From an uncultured Kiloniellales bacterium (lineage in GTDB: Bacteria; Pseudomonadota; Alphaproteobacteria; Kiloniellales; JAKSDN01), in the NCBI GenBank assembly GCA_937974415.1, contig CALJXB010000052.1, positions 1 to 5,603 on the forward strand: DNA of 5,603 bases. Reading direction: 5' to 3'. The notes under the pieces are model-generated. The model saw only the letters and a program-made list of their open reading frames with translations. It had not been told where the DNA came from and did not search any database. This document shows, in pieces, positions 1 through 4,867 of this stretch (its first letter is position 1; each line of letters opens with the position of its first letter). The position numbers and the translations under genes were made by a program.

Positions 1-1100
1 TCGCCTTCGAGGATCCAGTTGGCCATGGCCTCGCCGGCGCCGCCCGAGGCGGCGATGCCGGCCGTGAAGCCACAGGCCATGAAGAAGTTGGGCAGGCCGG
101 GTGCCGGGCCCATGATGGGCTCGCCGTCGGCGGAGACCGGGATCGGCCCGTTGATCAGGCTGTGCACGCCCAGCTCCTCGAGTACGGGCAGCCGCTCGGT
201 GGCACCTCGGGCAATGACCTCGAAGCGGTCGAAATTGGAGTCGAAGAGAGTGCGGGCGAAATCCCACGGCGGGGCGCTCTGCCAGCAGGACACGGTGTTC
301 GACTCCCAGCCGCCGATGGCAAACGCGTTCACGTCCGGCTTCAAATAGAAATTCCTGTCCGGATCGCGCAAGGTGGTGAGGCCCGGTGGCAAGTCGAGCT
401 TGCGCTCGGTCACGAGGTACTGGTGCTCGACCACCCCGGCCGCCAGCCGCACCCCGGCCATGAGGCCGACCCGCCGCGCCCAGAGGCCGGCGCAGTTGAC
501 CACGGTCTCGCACGCAATGGTGCCGTGATCGGTCACGACCGCGGTCACCCGGCCTTTGTCCACGACCAGGTCGGTGACGGCGACGCCCTCGCGGATGGCC
601 GCCCCGTTCCGGCGCGCGCCCTTGGCGTAGGCCTGGGTAAGGGCATAGGGATCGACGTAACCGTCGGCCGGCATGTAGGCGGCGCCCACCACCCCCTCGG
701 TGCTCATGTCGGCAAACAGCTCGCGCGCCTCTTCGGGGCTGAGCGCATGGGCCTCGAAGTCGAAGCCGCGGGCCTGGGTGAGCGCCCGCTTGATCTCGCT
801 CCAGCGCGCCTCCGAAGACGCCAGGCGCAGGGAGCCGACCTTGTGCCAGTCGATGACCTGGCCGGTCTCTTCTGCCAGGCGGTCGAAGACGGCGACCGAA
901 TTCTGCATGAGGCGGGTCAGATTGCGCTTGGAGCGCAGCTGGCCGACCAGGCCGGCGGCATGCCAGGTGCAGCCGTGGGTGAGCTGCTCCTTCTCCAGCA
1001 GCACCACGCCCTGCGCACCGGCCCGGGCCAGGTGATAGGCCACCGAGGCGCCGATCGCCCCGCCGCCGATGACGATGATGTTGGCCTGGGAATCAGCCAT
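1..1100 (-). CDS. Dimethylglycine/sarcosine dehydrogenase-like FAD oxidoreductase (C-terminus beyond window)
   Basis: Seen: 366 codons open from ATG 1100 to the left edge with no stop. Residues 8-35 form the N-terminal FAD-binding Rossmann strand and helix with GGGAIG at 12-17 and an acidic E36 for the ribose. Next comes LTHGCTWHAAGL (40-51). In mitochondrial dimethylglycine dehydrogenase the His of the equivalent WHAAGL motif carries covalently bound FAD, so H47 is the likely flavin attachment site. The end of the visible part (ADGEPIMGPAPGLPNFF, then a Gly-rich GGAG motif and ANWILEG) matches the close of the DAO domain in this family. Known: such enzymes oxidatively demethylate dimethylglycine or sarcosine, passing the one-carbon unit to folate via a C-terminal GcvT-like half. 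Full members are about 800 residues, so more than half may lie outside; the GcvT part cannot be confirmed. The exact substrate is uncertain. ATG 1100 is the only reasonable start: an in-frame TGA lies 36 bases upstream with no other start between. AGGCGG stands six bases before it. Same strand as the saccharopine dehydrogenase-like gene, 87 bases downstream of it. Confidence 0.85.
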   Translation of the reverse strand, partial: MADSQANIIVIGGGAIGASVAYHLARAGAQGVVLLEKEQLTHGCTWHAAGLVGQLRSKRNLTRLMQNSVAVFDRLAEETGQVIDWHKVGSLRLASSEARWSEIKRALTQARGFDFEAHALSPEEARELFADMSTEGVVGAAYMPADGYVDPYALTQAYAKGARRNGAAIREGVAVTDLVVDKGRVTAVVTDHGTIACETVVNCAGLWARRVGLMAGVRLAAGVVEHQYLVTERKLDLPPGLTTLRDPDRNFYLKPDVNAFAIGGWESNTVSCWQSAPPWDFARTLFDSNFDRFEVIARGATERLPVLEELGVHSLINGPIPVSADGEPIMGPAPGLPNFFMACGFTAGIAASGGAGEAMANWILEG

Positions 1101-1140
1101 GGCGCGCCGCCTGGCCGTCGGGCTGGGCGTAGATCAGCAT
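1093..1140 (-). CDS. Possible 15-codon leader ORF overlapping the flavoprotein start
   Basis: Seen: ATG at 1140 opens a short frame reading MLIYAQPDGQAARHG and stops at TGA 1095-1093. It shares ATGGCTGA with the start codon of the flavoprotein gene, so its stop lies just inside that gene. A purine-rich AAGGGGG is 11 bases before the ATG, a longer spacing than ideal but a stronger Shine-Dalgarno match than the flavoprotein's own AGGCGG. Inference: it could couple translation of the flavoprotein to a leader, or it may be a chance frame in GC-rich DNA. No repeated amino acid suggesting attenuation is present. Nothing is recognisable in the peptide. Confidence 0.25.
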   Translation of the reverse strand: MLIYAQPDGQAARHG

Positions 1141-1187
1141 GTGTCGCGAGTCCCCCTTCACCGGCCCCTTTAGCGGGCGGCGCTAGC

Positions 1188-2384
1188 TTACTTCGCTGCG
1201 AAGGGGCTTGGCGAGGGGTTGCGGCGCGGATTGCACTCTAGAGCGGGGCTTTCGACCACCTCGGTTTCGATGCGAAGGTCCGCCACTTCGGACTCGAACT
1301 CGGCCAGGCTCATGAGGCCGAGGCAGGCCATGGCGCCTCGCCGCGAGATCTCGTTGCGGGCCAGCTTCCGCGCCAAGATCACCGCCGGCATGCAGGGCAC
1401 CCAAGGCCCGTCGCCGGCCTCGGCGACCAGGGTCCAGCTGCGCGTGAGGTCTCGCCCGCTCGCGCCTCGGCCGACAAGCTCGACGTACATGCCGCCCCGA
1501 TCGGTGCCCAGCCCCGCGAACCAGGACGCCGCATCCCGGAGCAGCCGGGCCATGGGGCGCAGGCTATCGACCAGGCCCCAGCGCACGGGCCAGGAGAGCA
1601 GCCAAAGGCCCCAATGAAGCACGGCCAGTTCCAGCCCGGCGTGGAATGCCACCGATCGGACTCCCGGGTAGACCGCGGGAAATAGAACGTTGTCGGGCAC
1701 GTCGCAGGCGGCGAACCAGCGTGGGCCGAGGCTGCCCAGACGCGGCGTCGAAAGCCTGCGCCGCCGCATGTCCTGCCAGCCGTGGACCTGCCGCCAAGCA
1801 CCATCCTGCCAGCGTGGAATGGGCTTGCCGGTATAGCTCAGGATTCCGGCGACCACCGCGAGCCCGCGCGGCGACCGTATGCCGGGCGTGATGCCGATGG
1901 AAATACCGCCGAGTGTCGCGAGGCCGCGCCTCAGTTCTTCGACCACCGCGAAGGACAGGGCCGGGACCGAGCTCACGCCGCTGACCGCCAGGACGCCCTT
2001 GCCGCGCGCCGCCCGGTCGAGCCTGCGGAAGTCCGCGACGAAGGCCCGGTCGTCGGCGAGGTCGAGATAGTGGACTCCCTTCTCGATGCAGGTCTCCGCC
2101 ACGCTGTAGTCCTGGCCCTGGAAGGGCCCGCAGGCGTGGATCACGAGGCGCGCGCCAGTCTCCTCGAGCGCCCGCGGCAAATCGTCCGGCAGGGTGACGG
2201 CGCAGGGCCGCACGTCCGACTGCGGATTGGCCCGGCGGATCTCCCCCGCCAGGCGGCTGGCCTTGGCGAGCGAGCGTCCGGCAACGAAGACCCGGAGGCC
2301 GCGGTCTCGGGCGAGGCGCCGGCAGATGCGGCTGCCGAAGACCCCGGTACCGCCGAGGACCAGGATCGGAAAGCACCCGCTCAT
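1188..2384 (-). CDS. Saccharopine dehydrogenase-like NAD(P)-binding oxidoreductase
   Basis: 398 residues. Seen: an N-terminal Rossmann fold with GGTGVFG at 11-17, followed by strand and basic loop VAGRS (34-38), which suggests NADP. HACGPFQ (83-89), YLDLADD (106-112) and VSSVPALS (137-144) are typical of the saccharopine dehydrogenase NADP-binding family. A hydrophobic stretch around 251-272 could contact the membrane. The C-terminal part has GPWVPCMPAVILARKLA (326-342). Known: the family includes true saccharopine dehydrogenases but also many uncharacterised or lipid-acting reductases; nothing here points to lysine metabolism, so the substrate is unknown. Start choice: ATG 2384 overlaps the preceding gene's TGA as ATGA, with AAAGG nine bases upstream. 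A TTG at 2393 in the same frame would add three residues and has poorer spacing. The overlap implies translational coupling with the DUF4166 gene. It ends with TAA. Confidence 0.85.
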   Translation of the reverse strand: MSGCFPILVLGGTGVFGSRICRRLARDRGLRVFVAGRSLAKASRLAGEIRRANPQSDVRPCAVTLPDDLPRALEETGARLVIHACGPFQGQDYSVAETCIEKGVHYLDLADDRAFVADFRRLDRAARGKGVLAVSGVSSVPALSFAVVEELRRGLATLGGISIGITPGIRSPRGLAVVAGILSYTGKPIPRWQDGAWRQVHGWQDMRRRRLSTPRLGSLGPRWFAACDVPDNVLFPAVYPGVRSVAFHAGLELAVLHWGLWLLSWPVRWGLVDSLRPMARLLRDAASWFAGLGTDRGGMYVELVGRGASGRDLTRSWTLVAEAGDGPWVPCMPAVILARKLARNEISRRGAMACLGLMSLAEFESEVADLRIETEVVESPALECNPRRNPSPSPFAAK

Positions 2385-3142
2385 GTCATCCAACCTTTCG
2401 CATGGCTCGGAGCCTTGGGCTCGTCAGCGAAGTGGCCGTCCTGGGAGAAGAGGCATCCCAGGGCCGGGTGGGTGATGGTCAGGCGGAAGCGGAAGCGGCC
2501 GCCGCCTTCATCAGAGTGAATCACATGGGCCGTGCCGGGCGACAGCAGCGCCGGCAGAGGTATTCGCCGACCGCGCCATTCCAGGAAATAGGCTCGGCTC
2601 ACCATGTGGAGCGCCCGGTCCTGCTCGAACACCCGCAAGAGCATGCCGAAGCCGCCACCGACCCGCTCCAGGAGGCGGCTCTCCTCGTCCAAGACCTTGC
2701 TGGAGCGTACGGTGACGGGCTTCTTTTCGGGGAAGAAGTAGATGCGGTCCCAGACCGTGCCCCGGCCGCTCGGGTCCGGGTAGATCAGCACCGTTGTCGG
2801 CACCTCTCGGCCGGCCGCCGTCGCCAAGGGCGTGCCCAGCAGGCGGCAGGCCTGGGCCAGCAGCCAGCCGATCTTCGAACATGCGACCTGGGACATCATG
2901 CCCTCGTAGCACTTCACCTGGCCCGCCTTCACATCCTTGGCAAATCGGGCGCGGATCGCGGGCTTGAGGCGCCACCAGCCCGCCGCCCCCACGGCCTTGG
3001 CCATGTCGCTCTCGGGAATCCGCGCCCCCGGCGCCTCCTCGCGTCGGCCGATCCTGGAGCGGCCTTCGGGGCGATGCAGCGGCCTCTGGCGAACAAGGCT
3101 CCGATCCTCGCCCTTCGGCTCAAAATCCGTCGCATCGGTCAT
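2381..3142 (-). CDS. DUF4166 domain protein
   Basis: 253 residues. Residues about 60-240 look like the DUF4166 domain: RFAKDVKAGQVKCYEG (66-81), hydrophobic LLAQACRLLGTPL (94-106), VWDRIYFF (130-137), LLERVGGGFGMLL (157-169), IPLPALLSPG (194-203), and a basic/aromatic FRFRLTITHPALG stretch (217-229) near the end. Known: the domain is of unknown function; as I recall, it is often fused to the C-terminus of saccharopine dehydrogenase-type reductases. Here it is a separate protein encoded before its partner, overlapping it by ATGA, which supports a shared complex or pathway. Residues 1-46 are charged, Arg/Glu/Pro-rich and probably disordered. Met47 is an alternative start, but ATG 3142 has a strong AAGGGA five bases upstream, so I keep it. 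No signal peptide or clear membrane helix. Its leader contains a palindrome resembling the one at the regulator promoter. Confidence 0.8.
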   Translation of the reverse strand: MTDATDFEPKGEDRSLVRQRPLHRPEGRSRIGRREEAPGARIPESDMAKAVGAAGWWRLKPAIRARFAKDVKAGQVKCYEGMMSQVACSKIGWLLAQACRLLGTPLATAAGREVPTTVLIYPDPSGRGTVWDRIYFFPEKKPVTVRSSKVLDEESRLLERVGGGFGMLLRVFEQDRALHMVSRAYFLEWRGRRIPLPALLSPGTAHVIHSDEGGGRFRFRLTITHPALGCLFSQDGHFADEPKAPSHAKGWMT

Positions 3143-3151
3143 ATCGGTCCC

Positions 3152-3167
3152 TTCTGAATAAACAGAA
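3152..3167. promoter_or_regulatory. Candidate second operator, upstream of the DUF4166 gene
   Basis: A perfect inverted repeat TTCTG-N6-CAGAA lies in the 52-base gap between the regulator and the DUF4166 gene. On the minus strand it reads TTTCTGT-N5-CAGA, the same 11 fixed positions in the same orientation as the palindrome at the regulator promoter (3732-3751). It abuts and partly overlaps the AGAAGGGA ribosome binding site of the DUF4166 gene. Inference: a second binding site for the GbsR-like regulator. Alternatively, the RNA could fold as a 5-bp hairpin next to the ribosome site. I find no convincing -35/-10 pair for a separate promoter here. Confidence 0.5.
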
Positions 3168-3194
3168 ACATCGCGGCAAAAAAATCCCCGGCCC

Positions 3195-3719
3195 TCATCT
3201 CCGGATGAAGCGGGTGATCTTGTCGCCCAGCTTGACCAGCGCCAGCAGGGTCGGCTTGGGGATGCGCTTCACCTGGTCGTACCAGCCGGTCATGGACTCG
3301 ACGAACTCCAGGGTGGTCTGGATCCGCTTCTTGACCTCGGGATCGATCTCCCTGTCGTGCTCGGCCTCGGCGACGCATTCGCGCAGCATGGTCACGGTGG
3401 GGTCGATCTCGCGCCGCTTGCGTTCCTCGACGATGATCATGAGGACGTCCCAGAGGTCCTTCTTGGACACGAAATGGTCGCGGCGGTCGCCCAACGCGTG
3501 GGTCATCTGCACCAGGCCCCAGCCTTGCAGCTCTTTCAGGCTGGTGCTGACGTTGGAACGGGCCATCGAGAGGGTCTCGGCGATCTCGTCGGCTGGGATC
3601 GGCTTGGGCGAGAGATAGAGCAGCGCATGCACCTGGGCCACCGAGCGGTTGACGCCCCAGCGGGTCCCCATCTCGCCCCAATGAAGGATGTAGCGTTCCG
3701 TGGCCGGGCTAAGTTTCAT
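3195..3719 (-). CDS. GbsR/MarR-family transcriptional regulator
   Basis: 174 residues, close to the usual 170-180 of GbsR-type regulators. Seen: an N-terminal helix (RYILHWGEMGTRWG, 9-22) and the conserved VAQVHALLYLSPKPI (27-41). A winged helix-turn-helix follows (about 41-90), with ADEIAETLSMARSNVSTSL as the DNA-reading helices and GDRRDHFVSKKD in the wing. The C-terminal half is helical and charged and probably serves dimerisation and effector binding. Known: Bacillus GbsR represses choline and glycine betaine genes and responds to choline; related proteins control other osmolyte or redox genes. The ligand here is unknown. ATG 3719 is preceded by CGGAAATATC, a modest ribosome site. It is the first gene of a likely operon with the DUF4166 and saccharopine dehydrogenase-like genes. 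A near-consensus promoter and overlapping palindrome just upstream suggest autorepression. Confidence 0.87.
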   Translation of the reverse strand: MKLSPATERYILHWGEMGTRWGVNRSVAQVHALLYLSPKPIPADEIAETLSMARSNVSTSLKELQGWGLVQMTHALGDRRDHFVSKKDLWDVLMIIVEERKRREIDPTVTMLRECVAEAEHDREIDPEVKKRIQTTLEFVESMTGWYDQVKRIPKPTLLALVKLGDKITRFIRR

Positions 3720-3731
3720 GATATTTCCGAA

Positions 3732-3751
3732 CTATCTGTTAGTACAGAAAG
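3732..3751. promoter_or_regulatory. Candidate operator at the regulator's transcription start
   Basis: Palindrome with core TCTGT-TAGT-ACAGA (3735-3748), extending to 20 bases with one mismatched pair (A3734/A3749). It begins at the downstream edge of the regulator's -10 box and covers the predicted start of transcription, the classic position for a repressor site. It shares TTTCTGT-N5-CAGA on the minus strand with the palindrome at 3152-3167. The length and symmetry suit a dimeric winged-helix MarR/GbsR-type protein. Binding by the adjacent regulator is inference. Confidence 0.6.
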
Positions 3752-3778
3752 AATAGAATATTCGGCTCCGGATGTCAA
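3750..3778 (-). promoter_or_regulatory. Sigma70-type promoter of the regulator operon
   Basis: On the minus strand, a perfect -35 TTGACA (3778-3773) is separated by exactly 17 bases from -10 TATTCT (3755-3750), five of six matches to consensus. Transcription would start near 3743, giving a leader of about 24 bases before ATG 3719. The region is visibly AT-rich against the GC-rich surroundings. A second TATTCT at 3760-3755 overlaps but has a 12-base spacing and is less likely. The candidate operator covers the start site. Confidence 0.72.
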
Positions 3779-3820
3779 GTGGCGGGCTGACCGCGGAGCG
3801 CAACTGGAGACCGGTATTGA

Positions 3821-3849
3821 TTGTGGCGTCCGGCCGTCGCAACGATACT
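3821..3849 (+). promoter_or_regulatory. Weak candidate promoter for the N-carbamoylase gene
   Basis: Plus strand TTGTGG (3821-3826), 17 bases, then GATACT (3844-3849), about 50 bases before the start codon. The -35 match is only three of six and the -10 four of six, so this is the best pair I can find rather than a strong prediction. The remainder of the 3779-3884 stretch shows no clear regulatory repeat. Confidence 0.2.
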
Positions 3850-3884
3850 CGACAACCATCCACACCATCGATCGAGCAACACCC

Positions 3885-3893
3885 GGAGGAGGA
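3885..3893 (+). promoter_or_regulatory. Strong ribosome binding site deciding the N-carbamoylase start
   Basis: GGAGGAGGA lies eight bases before ATG 3902. It fixes the start there and argues against the in-frame TTG at 3821, whose added 27 residues are His/Arg/Thr-rich and unlike any nitrilase N-terminus. Confidence 0.8.
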
Positions 3894-3901
3894 CCGCAAG
3901 C

Positions 3902-4840
3902 ATGGCGAGGATCATCACCGTCGGTGCGGCGCAGCTCGGCCCCATCGCCCGCGAGGAGCCCCGTGCGCAGGTGGTCGGGCGGCTGCTCGCCCTGATGCGT
4001 CAGGCGAAGGAGACCGGCTGCGGTCTGGTGGTCTATCCGGAGCTCGCGCTCACCACCTTCTTTCCGCGCTGGCTCTTGGAGGACCCGGCGGGGATCGAGT
4101 CCTTTTTCGAGCGCGAGATGCCGAACGCCGAGACCCAAGCTCTCTTCGATGAGGCCCGCCGTCTCGAGATCGGCTTCTATCTCGGTTACGCCGAATCCGT
4201 GGAGGAGGACGGTGCGCGACGCCACTACAACACCTCGATCCTGGTCGACAAATCCGGCGAGATCCTCGGCAAGTACCGCAAGATTCACCTGCCAGGCACC
4301 GCCGAAGTGGTGCCGGGCCGGGCCGGGCAGCACCTCGAAAAGCGCCACTTCGGCGTCGGCAACCTGGGTTTTCCCGTCTGGCGCGCCTTCGGCGGCATCC
4401 TCGGCATGTGCATCTGCAACGACCGGCGCTGGCCGGAGACCTACCGGGTCATGGGCCTGCAGGGCGTCGAGATGGTGCTGATCGGCTACAACACGCCGGT
4501 CGGCCTCGGCGACCCTTACGAGCTCGACGCCCTCACCCCGTTCCACAACCACCTCTCCATGCAGGCCGGCGCCTATCAGAACGCCGCCTGGGTGGTCGGC
4601 GTCGCCAAGGCCGGCTGCGAGGAGGGCATCAACATGATCGGCCAGAGCTGCATCATCGCGCCGTCGGGCGAGATCGTCGCCATGTGCCGCAGCCTGGGCG
4701 ACGAGCTGATCACCTATCGCTGCGATCTCGACATGGGCCGGCCTTACAAGGAGGATATCTTCAACTTCGCCGCCCACCGCCGCACCGAGGCCTATGGCCT
4801 GATCGTCGAGCGTACCGGCGCCGAGCCGCCGCCGGACTAG
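3902..4840 (+). CDS. N-carbamoyl-D-amino acid hydrolase (nitrilase superfamily)
   Basis: 312 residues; the well-studied Agrobacterium enzyme has about 304. Hydrolyses N-carbamoyl-D-amino acids to the D-amino acid, CO2 and ammonia in the cytoplasm; no signal peptide. Seen: the nitrilase triad falls at E47 (YPELALTTFFPRW), K127 (KYRKIHLPG) and C172 (MCICNDRRWPE), the same numbers as in the Agrobacterium enzyme. E146, H129, H144, H215 and the carboxylate-binding R175/R176 are also conserved, as are YNTP (196-199) and SMQAGAYQN (219-227). The long match in motif order and spacing makes this subfamily call firm, although stereopreference and natural substrate cannot be read off. The loop after YNTP (200-213) differs from the Agrobacterium enzyme as I recall it and may alter substrate choice. 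A hydantoinase normally supplies the substrate but none is in the window. Divergent from the GbsR-like regulator and convergent with the permease gene. Confidence 0.88.
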   Translation: MARIITVGAAQLGPIAREEPRAQVVGRLLALMRQAKETGCGLVVYPELALTTFFPRWLLEDPAGIESFFEREMPNAETQALFDEARRLEIGFYLGYAESVEEDGARRHYNTSILVDKSGEILGKYRKIHLPGTAEVVPGRAGQHLEKRHFGVGNLGFPVWRAFGGILGMCICNDRRWPETYRVMGLQGVEMVLIGYNTPVGLGDPYELDALTPFHNHLSMQAGAYQNAAWVVGVAKAGCEEGINMIGQSCIIAPSGEIVAMCRSLGDELITYRCDLDMGRPYKEDIFNFAAHRRTEAYGLIVERTGAEPPPD

Positions 4841-4845
4841 TACTA

Positions 4846-4864
4846 CGGGCGGAAGGTCCGTCCG
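4846..4864. terminator. Hairpin between convergent genes, possible bidirectional terminator
   Basis: An 8-bp stem (4846-4853 with 4857-4864, one G-T pair) closes a three-base AGG loop in the 27-base gap between two convergent stop codons. The position suits a shared terminator. No T-tract follows on either strand, so it is not a canonical intrinsic terminator; it may instead protect 3' ends or act with Rho. Confidence 0.4.
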
Positions 4865-4867
4865 CGC

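Noticed and set aside
1171..1185. TAGCG-N5-CGCTA inverted repeat after the saccharopine dehydrogenase-like gene
   Set aside because: Only a 5-bp stem with no T-tract; too weak to call a terminator, although it lies in the gap before the flavoprotein.
162..1241. Long plus-strand open frame of 359 codons
   Set aside because: It is the antisense shadow of the flavoprotein; the translation is Gly/Ala/His/Arg-rich without a recognisable domain, as expected for GC-rich antisense frames.
2402..3157. Plus-strand open frame of 251 codons
   Set aside because: Antisense to the DUF4166 gene; low-complexity Ala/Arg/Gln composition and no family motifs.
3756..3763. GAATATTC 8-base palindrome in the regulator promoter
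   Set aside because: It lies within the promoter spacer and has no counterpart at the second gap; likely a by-product of the AT-rich -10 region.
3821..3901. N-terminal extension of the N-carbamoylase from an in-frame TTG
   Set aside because: No ribosome site at 3821, the added residues resemble no nitrilase, and GGAGGAGGA precedes ATG 3902, which also restores the family's catalytic numbering.
3716..4777. Minus-strand open frame of 353 codons
   Set aside because: Antisense to the N-carbamoylase, which has its full catalytic residues on the plus strand; the minus frame has no domain and would erase the promoter region of the regulator.
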